Assembly (NCBI RefSeq): GCF_023370075.1
Contig: NZ_CP097154.1
Span: 124,001-188,000 of the forward strand
Source: Deinococcus sp. QL22
Lineage (GTDB): Bacteria > Deinococcota > Deinococci > Deinococcales > Deinococcaceae
Reading direction: 5' to 3'
DNA length: 64,000 nt
Shown: positions 44,052 through 52,879 of the stretch, one piece after another
How positions within the stretch are numbered: the first letter of the stretch is position 1
Layout of the letters: the number at the start of each line of letters is the position of its first letter
Notes under the pieces: generated by a model
The model's database searches: none
What the model saw: only the letters and a program-made list of their open reading frames with translations
Told to the model about the DNA's origin: nothing
Program-made: the position numbers and the translations under genes

Positions 44052-46349
44052 ATGTTGACCATCCATCTGCTTGGGCACAGTTACCTTGCCAAAGACGGCA
44101 AACCTGTTAATGCGTCGGTCAAGGCGGTGGCACTCCTGATCTACCTCACGCTGCAGCGCCGCCCGCAGCACCGCGAACACTTGGCCGAACTGATGTGGAA
44201 TACCCCGGACGCCCTGCGGAATTTGCGAGTAGAACTGCACCGCCTGCGACACCTTGAGCTGGACTTGTTTCCGTCTCACCAACCGCTGCTCGAGGCCGCC
44301 TTGCCCACCGACCTCGACCGCTGGCTGCGCGAGGCCGATCATCTGCCCGATTCGCGCCTCGGCGAGTGGCTGTCGCAGGGCAGCGGGTTGCCGCTGAGTG
44401 GACTGGAAGACCTGGGTTCCACCGAATTCCGCGAGTGGGTCGACAGCCAGCGGTGGGTGATCAGTCAGGAGGTCGAGGCCGCCTTTTCGCGGGTGTATGC
44501 CCGTTCGGTGCAAAATGGGCGCCTGGCGGCGGCGGGCCTGATTCGGGCGCGGGCCGACCAACTGGGGATGCAGCTGCACATTACGCCTGCACCCAGCCGC
44601 ACCACAGGCAGCGTGAAATTTGAGCGCACCGAACTGACCCGGCGATTCCGGCAGCTGCTGGAGCGCGCCAGAGAAACGCCGCAACTGGTGATCCTGAGTG
44701 GCCGCAGCAGCGAGGGCAAACGCGAACTGCTTCAGGGCGCGGTGGCGGGCAGCGATTGGCAAGCCCTTCAGATGCAGGCGTCGCCGCACCCGGAGTTGCA
44801 GCGGGCGGCCTTTTTGCACCAATTGATGCGCCTGCTGCCCCCCGAACGGCACGCCGAAGCCCACGCTCTACTGGCGCAACCCGGCCACCGCGAAGAAGAT
44901 CTGGTGCGGGCATGGACGCTGGTGGCAGCCACCGGGAATCCGCTGGTGATCGCCATTCACGATATCGGACAGGCCACACCGTTTCTGACCACCAGCATGC
45001 AGTTCGCCATGAACTTACCCAGCAGCCTGATGCTGGTGCTGTCGCCGTCTTCGGCAGATGAGCAACACGCCCTGCGGGACGCACTGGGCACGGTAGACCG
45101 CTCACGGCTGCATCATCTGGAGTTGCCTGCGCTGGCGGTGCATGAAGTGATGGACGCCGTGAGCGAGCGCCAACAACTGCTGAGCGCCGACCAACGTCGC
45201 GCTTACGCCACCCGCGTGGTGCAGCAATCCGACGGCCTTGATCTGCATGCCCGCGCACTGATTGAGGCCGATCTGGACTTGCCCGGCACGCGCCTGCCGC
45301 TGCCCGCCGGGGTGCGCGACGCCCTGCTGGGGGAACTCGGCACACTGCCGCCCGCATTCCGGGGCGCACTGGCCCGCCTGAGCCTGATGTACGGCCCGCT
45401 GGATTCGGCGGTGGCCCGCGTACTGCTGGGATCAGACGCCCCGGCAGTGTTGGCTCAGGCCGCCGCGCTGGGCCTGCTGACCACCGCCGCACCCGAAGAA
45501 ACAGTAAGGATGCCGGGGCTGGTGTATCAGGCGAGCGACCTGGAGGACGGCCTGTGCTTTGCCAGTGAACTCTTGCGGGTGGCACTGGCCGGAACCCTCA
45601 GCAGCAGCGAACGCCGGGAACTGCGGACGGTGCTGGCGGCGCACCATTTACCACTTCAGCCAGCGCTGGCACGGTACTACGCGGCGCGGGCAGGGCTAAA
45701 CGACCTGGCGGCCCAGGCTGAAGCGGCTCAGGCTGACCTGGAGCGGGCCAGCGCTCAACTCGCAGCCCCAGTGAGCCACCCTGCTGCCCAAGTCTCGGCC
45801 TCGGCAGTGGCCCCGGCCCGCCGCGCCGCCGATCCCTGCCAGAACGAACCGGGGGACATGCCGCTCACACGCACCGAACGCCGCACCAGCAACGGCTACC
45901 GCGTCGCCACCGAGCGCGGCCAGCTTCAGATTCTCAGAAACGGGCTGTATGCCCAGCCGCCGCTGCTGCGCCTGCTGTGGCCTGCCGTACCTGCGGGCAA
46001 CTGGGACATGGTGGCGCGCCTGGACGTACAAAACAGCGCCGCCGAACTGGAACGCACGGACTCTTCTTACGCCTTTGCCATTCGGGTCGGCGGCGGCCCC
46101 CAAGTCGTGTACACCCAACACGCCGCCTGCGAGCTGACACAGGGCCAGCACCTCGGCGCACAGGTGCCGTTGGGCTGCTGGTTCGCGCTGGCCGGAACCG
46201 GAGACGGCGGCCCGCTGGAACTGAGCGTGAAATCGCTGGACATCGCCCTGACCATTGCCGCGTGGCGCTGGAACGGCCTGACCGTGGTACCTCTGCAACA
46301 GGCAAACAGCACAGGGCAACTGGCGGGGCGGGCAGCAGTGGCAGGGTAA
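44052..46349 (+). CDS. SARP/AfsR-like transcriptional regulator
   Basis: A 765-aa protein. The N-terminal ~95 residues are a winged-helix domain of the OmpR/SARP type (LTIHLLGHSYLAKDGKPV, KAVALLIYLTLQ, HREHLAELMWN, LRNLRVELHRLR). A helical activator-like segment follows to ~185. The central ~220-520 is an NTPase-like region where the P-loop reads LSGRSSEGKREL, with Arg in place of the usual Ser/Thr, so nucleotide binding may be lost. The C-terminal ~150 residues are beta-rich and unrecognised. GAGGGAG five bases before ATG. It is divergent from the Pel-like operon across 990 bases and is the natural candidate to control it; that is inference from position. Confidence 0.75.
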   Translation: MLTIHLLGHSYLAKDGKPVNASVKAVALLIYLTLQRRPQHREHLAELMWNTPDALRNLRVELHRLRHLELDLFPSHQPLLEAALPTDLDRWLREADHLPDSRLGEWLSQGSGLPLSGLEDLGSTEFREWVDSQRWVISQEVEAAFSRVYARSVQNGRLAAAGLIRARADQLGMQLHITPAPSRTTGSVKFERTELTRRFRQLLERARETPQLVILSGRSSEGKRELLQGAVAGSDWQALQMQASPHPELQRAAFLHQLMRLLPPERHAEAHALLAQPGHREEDLVRAWTLVAATGNPLVIAIHDIGQATPFLTTSMQFAMNLPSSLMLVLSPSSADEQHALRDALGTVDRSRLHHLELPALAVHEVMDAVSERQQLLSADQRRAYATRVVQQSDGLDLHARALIEADLDLPGTRLPLPAGVRDALLGELGTLPPAFRGALARLSLMYGPLDSAVARVLLGSDAPAVLAQAAALGLLTTAAPEETVRMPGLVYQASDLEDGLCFASELLRVALAGTLSSSERRELRTVLAAHHLPLQPALARYYAARAGLNDLAAQAEAAQADLERASAQLAAPVSHPAAQVSASAVAPARRAADPCQNEPGDMPLTRTERRTSNGYRVATERGQLQILRNGLYAQPPLLRLLWPAVPAGNWDMVARLDVQNSAAELERTDSSYAFAIRVGGGPQVVYTQHAACELTQGQHLGAQVPLGCWFALAGTGDGGPLELSVKSLDIALTIAAWRWNGLTVVPLQQANSTGQLAGRAAVAG

Positions 46350-46403
46350 GCCAAACGAACGTGCGAGCTGCGTCCCCGTCCCAACACCTTATACCGCCCT
46401 TAA

Positions 46404-46522
46404 AGCATTTGTCCGAATTACAGCGTCACAAAAAAGACTCCTGACGCTTCCATTCTCCCAAATCCTTGCTGAAATTCACTCACTTCGTTCGGTCAAAACA
46501 AACAACTCTTTTGACAAATGCT
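46404..46522. repeat. MITE-like element with 10-bp terminal inverted repeats
   Basis: AGCATTTGTC at 46404-46413 is matched by its exact complement GACAAATGCT at 46513-46522, enclosing about 99 bases with no ORF. The interior includes a CACTTCGTTCGGTC-type stretch reminiscent of dispersed bacterial repeats. Only this copy is in the window, so mobility or multiplicity cannot be shown here. Confidence 0.5.
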
Positions 46523-46574
46523 CTAGTCCGTCCCACCCACTGCACCCCCCACCCAAACCGGGCAGAATCAGGAC

Positions 46575-47303
46575 ATGACCTCGCCCGCCCTAGACGCTGC
46601 CATTCAGAAGGGACGCAAACTGATTCACCTGTACCGCCGGGGCGTGGGCGGCGAGCGCCAGAATGCGGGACGTTTGCTGCTGGCGCACCTCCGGACGCAC
46701 GACCTGACCCTGTACGACCTCGATCCCAGCCTACCCGTGTCTCAGGAGATGGCGGCGCTGGATTCTTGGCGCGAAACGGCCTCCCTGATGACCCGGTTGG
46801 GTACGACGGAGCAAGACGAAGTACTGACACAACTGGTAGACGCCGAGGATTTGACGGACGCCGAGTTGCTGAAACTGCTGGACGCCGTAGACCTGAACAA
46901 GTTGGCCGAGGTTCGCGCTGATGGCTGGGCCTACACGCACGACGCCGACCCGGAGCAGTATCGTCAGGCTGCCCGCACTATTCGGCCCGCCGACGTGCTG
47001 GCCCAATCCGGATCGTTGGCCCGCAGGATGCAGGACGCCACCGTTTCCGCGCACTTTCGCCTGACCCACCCTGAACGCCAGATTCGCGCCAGCGGCCCCG
47101 TGCAGCAACGCTTTGTGTTGGGGCTGGTGCGCGGCCTGACCGGACAGCCCGGCGAAGTGACCGAAACAGGCGTGCGGGCGTACTTGGATGTAGAACAGCT
47201 GTCGCGCCTGCGGGCACTGCTGTCTCAGTACGGCGGGCAGGCTGAAGAATCGGCTTTACGGGCCGCCGAAAATCTGGGGCGGGAATTGGGGCAGGCGGGG
47301 TAA
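46575..47303 (+). CDS. conserved-looking protein of unknown function
   Basis: A 242-aa, probably all-helical soluble protein. Near the N terminus GGERQNAGRLLLAHLRTHDL recalls the DUF2786-type motif that links a Gly-Asn segment to a helix, but the match is weak. Later parts (EVLTQLVDAEDLTDAELLKL, QRFVLGLVRGLTGQPGEV) are rich in Leu, Ala and Glu. No catalytic motif, signal or membrane segment is recognised. A weak ribosome-binding site (CAGGAC) precedes the ATG. It stands 111 bases before the ATP-grasp gene and may belong to the same module. Confidence 0.7.
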   Translation: MTSPALDAAIQKGRKLIHLYRRGVGGERQNAGRLLLAHLRTHDLTLYDLDPSLPVSQEMAALDSWRETASLMTRLGTTEQDEVLTQLVDAEDLTDAELLKLLDAVDLNKLAEVRADGWAYTHDADPEQYRQAARTIRPADVLAQSGSLARRMQDATVSAHFRLTHPERQIRASGPVQQRFVLGLVRGLTGQPGEVTETGVRAYLDVEQLSRLRALLSQYGGQAEESALRAAENLGRELGQAG

Positions 47304-47414
47304 CCAACCGAACCTCCTTCCCAGCCTGACAAATTAAAGATAAATTAACGTGCATCACTGTCTGAACTCCTTGTTCCGGCACTGCCGATCATCCTTTCCC
47401 CTAACCCCAACGAG

Positions 47415-48482
47415 ATGCCTATGACAACTGCCCGCCCCACCACTGCCCTGCCCAGAGTTCTATTCACCAAAAATTTCAGCGTGACTTCTGCGCAATTGAC
47501 GGCGCTGGAAGGCGCTCCTTATGAAGTCTGGGCCAGCCACACCGACCCCGATCACGGGATGTTGGCCGCCGCGCCGTACACCTTTTTGGAACCTAAAGGG
47601 CTGCTGGGCGACGACTACGCCGCGTGGCTGCTGGCCGCCTGCACCGAACGGGGCATCGGAGTGGTGGTTCCCGGCAAGGAGCGCGAGCGGTTGGGGCACT
47701 GGCAACCCGCCTTTGCCGAGGCCGGAATTGCCCTGATCGTGCCCGCAGATGAGGCCACGCAGCGGCACCTGGAACGCAAAGACGAATTTTTGCGGGCTTG
47801 GGACACTGCTATTTTGCCCATTCCGCGGTGGACGACGTTTGAAGATTCCGCCAGCTTTGAAGACGGCTTGAAAGCACTCAAGTTAGACGGCGTGCGCCTG
47901 TGCGTCAAGCCTGCGCGGGGGATTTATGCCAGCGGGTTCCGGGTGCTGATGGAGCGGCCCGACCTGAATTCCTTTCTGAAGGGCGAGCTGTACCAGATGA
48001 GCGTGGCGGCGGCGCGGGAAATGTTTGCGAGTGGTGAATTGCCTACCATGCTGCTGATGCACACGCTGGAAGGCGCGGAACGCAGCATCGACTGTGTGGC
48101 GTGGCAGGGCCGCCTGATTCGCGCGGTGGTGCGCCGCAAAGGGGAGCATGGGCAGCGCCTGGAACACCGCCCCGACTTGGTGGCCGCCGCCCAGAAGATT
48201 GCCCAGACGTACAACCTCAGCGGCATCTTCAATTTTCAGACCAAAGACGACGGCTTGCGCGTGCCACACATGCTGGAAATCAATGCACGGGCATCAGGCG
48301 GCCTGCGCTACAGCATGGCAGCAGGCATCAATTTTCCGCGCCTGTTGCTGGATGCAGCCACAGGAACGCTGAACTGGAACACCCTCCCAGCCGTTCGCAC
48401 GGGCCTCAGCGTGGCCGAGGACAAAGTGGTGCGCGTGATGGGCACGGCGGAATTGGCCGAACCTGAAGTGGAGTTAGGATGA
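47415..48482 (+). CDS. ATP-grasp ligase of the Ter-associated module
   Basis: A 355-aa ATP-grasp protein. The N-terminal pre-grasp part reads RVLFTKNFSVTSAQL and GIGVVVPGKERERLGHW; the grasp core has RHLERKDEFLRAW, RLCVKPARGIYASGF, a catalytic end PHMLEINARASGGLRYS, and FQTKDDG. The EINARASGG stretch holds the metal-binding Glu/Asn. It should join a carboxylate to an amine or other nucleophile with ATP. Family and neighbours (PRTase-TRSP, HAD, StiP, HpcH) match operons linked to Ter proteins. ATG at 47415 is taken; one at 47421 is equally possible. Ends with ATGA overlap into the next gene. Confidence 0.82.
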   Translation: MPMTTARPTTALPRVLFTKNFSVTSAQLTALEGAPYEVWASHTDPDHGMLAAAPYTFLEPKGLLGDDYAAWLLAACTERGIGVVVPGKERERLGHWQPAFAEAGIALIVPADEATQRHLERKDEFLRAWDTAILPIPRWTTFEDSASFEDGLKALKLDGVRLCVKPARGIYASGFRVLMERPDLNSFLKGELYQMSVAAAREMFASGELPTMLLMHTLEGAERSIDCVAWQGRLIRAVVRRKGEHGQRLEHRPDLVAAAQKIAQTYNLSGIFNFQTKDDGLRVPHMLEINARASGGLRYSMAAGINFPRLLLDAATGTLNWNTLPAVRTGLSVAEDKVVRVMGTAELAEPEVELG

Positions 48483-49597
48483 CGGTCAGCCCAGAGTTGA
48501 ACATGCAAGAAGTCGTTTTGCCGAGTGGCACGCTGAAGCTGAGGCTAGAGGCGGCCACCGCGCCGCTGAACGACCTGCTGACCTACGCCGTGCGCCGCAA
48601 CCCTAAACGCGGTTTCCTGTTCGTGAGCCGGGTGCTGGGCAAGCACATTCCGATTGCGCCGGACGTGGCGGCCCGCACTTACCGCACGCTGGTTGCTGCG
48701 TTGCCTCCCTTGCACGCGCCGCATTTCATCGGGCTGGCGGAAACGGCCACCGCGCTGGGCGAGGGTGTGTTTCGGGCGTGGTTGGAGGCGACTCCGGGCA
48801 AAACCGGCACGTTTCAGCACACCACGCGCTACCACACACAAGCTCCGCTGCTGCTGCGCTTCGATGAACCCCACTCGCACGCGCCCGCACACCTGGTCTA
48901 CGATCCCGGCCCCGCAGCACGCGCCGCAACGGAATTGGTGCTGGTAGACGATGAACTGTCTACCGGAACAACCCTGCAAAACCTGGCCACCGCCTGGCTG
49001 GAACTGCATCCACACGTGTCACGGGTGGTCTTGGTCAGCCTGACCGACTGGTGCCCCCGCCGCCGCGAACTGGCCGAGTCGCTTGGTGTGCCTGTGGATT
49101 TCGTGAGTCTGACACGCGGCGAATTCTCGTTTGCACCCGATCTGACCTGGCAACCTGCCGCCCTGCCTGCGGTGGTGGGCAACGGAGCCGACAAAACGGC
49201 GTTGCTGTCTGCCCAGAGCGCCCGCTACGGCCACCTGACCGACTCACCCACGCTGAATACTCTGGGCCTCACCGTTCACCCCACAGACCGCGTGCTGGTG
49301 CTGGGAACCGGGGAATATCAGTATCCGGCGTTCGCTCTGGCACAGCAGATTGCGCCCAGGGTTGCCTCTTGCCTCTGGAACGCCACCACCCGCAGTCCAA
49401 TTCTGCCGGGGCTAGCGATTCTGCACACCCTGACATTTGCCGACAACGTGTCAGACGGGATTTCCAACTACGTGTACAACGTAGACCCCGGCGCCTATAG
49501 CCGGATTCTGGTGGGCTATGAGGGCGCGTGTCTGCCCGATCCGGCGCTGATGGCGGCGCTGGGGCCACACGCGCAGGCCGTGAGGCTCAGCCCATGA
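48479..49597 (+). CDS. phosphoribosyltransferase with TRSP C-terminal domain
   Basis: A 372-aa protein. The PRTase domain (~20-215) has the PRPP-binding loop ELVLVDDELSTGTTLQ. The C-terminal part (~240-365) has VLVLGTGEYQYPAFALA, followed by ISNYVYNVDPGAYSRILVGYEG, the signature of the TRSP domain found fused to such PRTases. A PRPP-dependent transfer to a base or small molecule is predicted. Start overlaps the ATP-grasp stop by four bases with GGAG five bases upstream; its own stop overlaps the HAD gene by four. The tight coupling suggests a shared pathway. Confidence 0.85.
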   Translation: MTVSPELNMQEVVLPSGTLKLRLEAATAPLNDLLTYAVRRNPKRGFLFVSRVLGKHIPIAPDVAARTYRTLVAALPPLHAPHFIGLAETATALGEGVFRAWLEATPGKTGTFQHTTRYHTQAPLLLRFDEPHSHAPAHLVYDPGPAARAATELVLVDDELSTGTTLQNLATAWLELHPHVSRVVLVSLTDWCPRRRELAESLGVPVDFVSLTRGEFSFAPDLTWQPAALPAVVGNGADKTALLSAQSARYGHLTDSPTLNTLGLTVHPTDRVLVLGTGEYQYPAFALAQQIAPRVASCLWNATTRSPILPGLAILHTLTFADNVSDGISNYVYNVDPGAYSRILVGYEGACLPDPALMAALGPHAQAVRLSP

Positions 49598-50373
49598 CCA
49601 GTCCACAAACGAACACTATCGTCGCTTTTGCCGATCTGGACGACACTTTATTTCAGACGCTCCGCAAGTTGCCGGGTGTTGACCCAGATACGCTGACGCC
49701 CGCCACCGTAAATACTCGCGGTGAGGTGCACTCGTTCTGCACGCCCGCACAGGCCGAACTCTTGCGGCGGCTGGCCTGCGGCGGCGTCACCGTGATTCCG
49801 GTCACCGGGCGCGATCTGGCGGCGATGGCCCGCGTGACCCTGCCGTTTACCTCCTGGCGAATCGTGGATCATGGCCTGACGCTGGTTGCGCCGGGCGGAG
49901 AAGTGGACGCGGAATGGGCCGGGCATGTGCGCGAACGGTTGCACGACTTGCAGGACGCTCTGACTGCCGCCACCGCCCACTTAGAGGCTTACGCTGCCCG
50001 CCTCGGCTGCCGCCTGACCCGCCATCATGCCCACGACCTGCCGTTTATGACCGTGCTGAAGCATCCCGATGCCCACGCTGAGGCGTTGGAAGAGCTGCAA
50101 GTGCGCTGGGAAGCCTTTTTGACAGATCAGGGAGTAGAGAGCCTGAAAATTATCGCCAACGCCAACAACGTCAGTGTGCTGCCGCGTTCGCTGGGCAAGC
50201 TGGAAGCCGTGCAGCACCTTCGCCAGCGGCACTTCCCCGACGCCGTGTTGACCCTTGGCCTGGGCGACAGCCTCAGCGACCTGGCCTTTATGAGTGCCTG
50301 CGATTTTGCGGTCACGCCCCCCAGAGGCCAAATCCTCCGGGCGGTGAATGCGGCCAACTTGCCTCAGCGGTAG
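49594..50373 (+). CDS. HAD-superfamily phosphatase
   Basis: A 259-aa Cof/sucrose-phosphatase-like HAD. Motif I VAFADLDDTLF (nucleophile Asp), motif II VIPVTGRD, Lys of motif III in the RSLGKLEAVQHL stretch, motif IV LGLGDSLSDLAFM, and a C2-type cap between motifs II and III. It would remove a phosphate from an intermediate made by the PRTase. ATG at 49594 overlaps the previous stop; the frame upstream of it belongs to the other gene. Substrate not readable from sequence. Confidence 0.88.
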   Translation: MTSPQTNTIVAFADLDDTLFQTLRKLPGVDPDTLTPATVNTRGEVHSFCTPAQAELLRRLACGGVTVIPVTGRDLAAMARVTLPFTSWRIVDHGLTLVAPGGEVDAEWAGHVRERLHDLQDALTAATAHLEAYAARLGCRLTRHHAHDLPFMTVLKHPDAHAEALEELQVRWEAFLTDQGVESLKIIANANNVSVLPRSLGKLEAVQHLRQRHFPDAVLTLGLGDSLSDLAFMSACDFAVTPPRGQILRAVNAANLPQR

Positions 50374-50542
50374 CCTGTCAAATGATTTTCTAGATTCAAA
50401 CGTTGCTGGGCTGACAAACTCACTTCAAAATCAATCAACCTCATCCATTCGCCCCACATGATTTGCCCGCATGCTGAATCGCTGCCACAGTTGCCTGGAG
50501 ACGTTGCCCCATGACTATTCCCCATTCTCGATTGAAGCTTGC

Positions 50543-51616
50543 ATGACGCCAAAACCTGACACCCTGTTGACCCCCTCCACTCTGGCCCATACGCTTCCCG
50601 CTGCCGACGCAGAGGTACATCTGCGGGCCGCTCAGCCCCACCTGGTCAGCGTGCAGGAGAAAGAAACCCTGCTGCGGGCGGGGGTGTCGTATGGCACGCT
50701 GCTGACGCCTGAGGGCGTGCCCACCGAGGTTCAGACGGCGGCCTACCGCGCAGCACTGATCCGCAACGGTGAGCGAGTGGGGGCGCTGTTGGCGAGCCTC
50801 ACGGCAGAAATTCTGGCGACTTATTCGCAGCCTGTCCTAGTTTCGCTGGCCCGCGCCGGAACCCCGGTGGGCTGTGCCATGCGCCGTTTGGCCCGCCGCT
50901 GGGGGTCGGAGTTGCCGCACCACACGCTCAGTATCATTCGGGGCAGTGGCATAGATGGCGTGGCCCTGCAAGCGGTACGCCGCCAGCATCCACACGGGCA
51001 ACTGATTTTTGTGGACGGCTGGACGGGCAAAGGCAGCATTTACGAAGCGCTAGTCGGCAGCCTGCCCGCCGATATCCCCACCCGCCTCGCCGTGCTGAGC
51101 GACCCGGCAGGCGTGGCCCTGCACGCCGCCACACACGACGATTTGCTGCTGCCCCACGCGGCGCTGAATGCCAGTGTGTGCGGACTCCTGAGCCGGACTT
51201 TTGTGACGGAAGAAGGCGGCCTACACGCGGCGCGGATAGAGGAACAGTTGCGCGGGCACGACCACACGGCAGAATATTTAGAGGCGCTGGACACGCTCAC
51301 CACCCCATTCACGCTGGAATTTCACTTGCCTGTTGGCCCGCGCCCGCAGCGGCCTTACGATAGGGTCACTGCTTTGGCCGCCACGTTGGGCGTGACCGAT
51401 CCGCATTTGGTCAAGCCGAGTGTGGGCGAGGCCACGCGGGTTTTTCTGCGCCGCCAGCCTGCACACCTGATGCTGCGGGAAGCAGAACATCCCGATACGC
51501 TGCACCTCCAAGCACTGGCAGAGGCCGCGCAGGTTCCCGTCAGCATTCACCCCACCTTGCCCTACCTCGCCGCTGCCTTGATTGCTGCTGCCCTGATCCA
51601 CCCCGGAGGCTCCTGA
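50543..51616 (+). CDS. StiP-family PRTase-like protein with PELOTA-type C-terminal domain
   Basis: A 357-aa protein. The N-terminal ~225 residues are a divergent phosphoribosyltransferase domain (LVSLARAGTPVGCAM, HTLSIIRGSGIDG, LIFVDGWTGKGSI with the PRPP-loop-like Asp-Gly). Family members are often named cysteine protease StiP, but this reading favours a PRTase fold. The C-terminal ~90 residues (DPHLVKPSVGEATRVFLRR) look like a PELOTA RNA-binding-type domain. The frame is open back to 50471; neither start has a good ribosome-binding site and 50543 is a judgement. The 169-base gap before it may hold a promoter. It overlaps the lyase gene by one base. Confidence 0.78.
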   Translation: MTPKPDTLLTPSTLAHTLPAADAEVHLRAAQPHLVSVQEKETLLRAGVSYGTLLTPEGVPTEVQTAAYRAALIRNGERVGALLASLTAEILATYSQPVLVSLARAGTPVGCAMRRLARRWGSELPHHTLSIIRGSGIDGVALQAVRRQHPHGQLIFVDGWTGKGSIYEALVGSLPADIPTRLAVLSDPAGVALHAATHDDLLLPHAALNASVCGLLSRTFVTEEGGLHAARIEEQLRGHDHTAEYLEALDTLTTPFTLEFHLPVGPRPQRPYDRVTALAATLGVTDPHLVKPSVGEATRVFLRRQPAHLMLREAEHPDTLHLQALAEAAQVPVSIHPTLPYLAAALIAAALIHPGGS

Positions 51617-52584
51617 TGCCTGTGCTGATCCCTGTTTCAACCCTTGATCCGTGGGCATTGGGAGCCAGTTTGTATGCTCCGGCCACCCGTGACGACCTCG
51701 TGCAGCTCGGCACCGACAAATACCCGCACCTGAGCAGCCTGATCTACTGCACCGAGGACGCCGTGCGCGAGGAAGATGTGCCGCGTGCGCTGGCGAATCT
51801 GACCCTTGCCCTCCCCGATCTGCCCCCCATCGTCACTGCTCTCTCTGGCACGGGTGCATCCAGGACTGGCCCCCTGCGCCTGATCCGCGCCCGCAACCCG
51901 GAAGTGCTGGCGCAACTGCTGACACTGGATTTGCGCGGCATCAGCGGCTTCGTGCTGCCCAAAACGCACGACGGCAATCTGGCCTCCTACATGCGCCTGC
52001 TGAACCGTGAGGAACACGCGCACTTGTCGGTGCTGCTGACCTTGGAAACCCGCGAGGCGCTGAGTGAGCACCGCATGGCCTGCCTGCGCGACCTGATTTT
52101 TCAGGAAAGCTGGCAGCACCGGATCGCCTGCCTGCGTATTGGCGGCAACGACCTGATGCACGCGCTGGGAGTGCGCCGCACGCCGGGCCGCACTCTGTAC
52201 GAAGGCCCGCTGGAACGGGTCATCAGCATGCTGATCGGCGTCTTCAAGCCCTACGGTTTTATGCTCTCCAGCCCCGTCTACGAGGTGTTTGAAGACCTGA
52301 CGACGCTGGCCCGCGAGGTGCAGCAAGACCTTGAATATGGCCTGTCGGGCAAAACGATTATTCATCCGGTGCAGCTGAGTACCGTGCTGAACGGCTACCG
52401 CGTCACCGAGGGCGACCTGCAAGAAGCGCATGCGATTCTGGCCGAGGACGCGCCCGCCGTCTTTAAGATGAATGGCCGGATGTGCGAGCCTGCCACCCAC
52501 AGCCGTTGGGCGCACGACATCCTGATTCGCGCCGAGCGCTACGGCACCCTCCCCCCCCTGCGGCATGAAGCCCTGCACTTTTAA
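51616..52584 (+). CDS. HpcH/HpaI aldolase / citrate-lyase-type protein
   Basis: A 322-aa TIM-barrel of the citrate lyase beta/HpcH superfamily. RLIRARNPEVLAQLL has the conserved Arg that binds the carboxylate, ISGFVLPKTHDG and VLLTLETREAL have the Glu metal ligand region, LRIGGNDLMHALG the second acidic ligand, and SGKTIIHPVQLSTVL the C-terminal signature. It should cleave or form a C-C bond next to a carboxylate. GGAGG six bases before ATG. Last gene of the Ter-associated module. Its in vivo substrate is unknown. Confidence 0.85.
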   Translation: MPVLIPVSTLDPWALGASLYAPATRDDLVQLGTDKYPHLSSLIYCTEDAVREEDVPRALANLTLALPDLPPIVTALSGTGASRTGPLRLIRARNPEVLAQLLTLDLRGISGFVLPKTHDGNLASYMRLLNREEHAHLSVLLTLETREALSEHRMACLRDLIFQESWQHRIACLRIGGNDLMHALGVRRTPGRTLYEGPLERVISMLIGVFKPYGFMLSSPVYEVFEDLTTLAREVQQDLEYGLSGKTIIHPVQLSTVLNGYRVTEGDLQEAHAILAEDAPAVFKMNGRMCEPATHSRWAHDILIRAERYGTLPPLRHEALHF

Positions 52585-52868
52585 AGATTACAGACTGACT
52601 CTAACTTTCTATTCCAAGATCTTCGGAGGTTCAAACACCCCCGGCTGTGGCATAGGCTGAGGCTCTCCTTGCTTGATACACGCCACGAATCGCGGCTTGA
52701 CTGTTTTAGAGCCAAGTTGACTCAGATATCAGTTGGCAGCCGCAGGTTGAAATGAGGAAACAGAGGAGAACCAAGAGGCCACCACAGCGGTATAGACCGG
52801 GTGCAAAAGTTTGTGGAAAGTTCGTGATTGTGGGACGCAACTGTAAGAGGCGTGTGGGCGCTGCTGAC

Positions 52869-52874
52869 TAGATT
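52869..52874 (+). promoter_or_regulatory. -10 element of a probable leaderless transcript
   Basis: TAGATT at 52869-52874 ends five bases before the ATG of the binding-protein gene at 52880, and no ribosome-binding site lies between. This spacing is typical of leaderless Deinococcus messages. A convincing -35 is not seen. Confidence 0.4.
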
Positions 52875-52879
52875 GGCGT

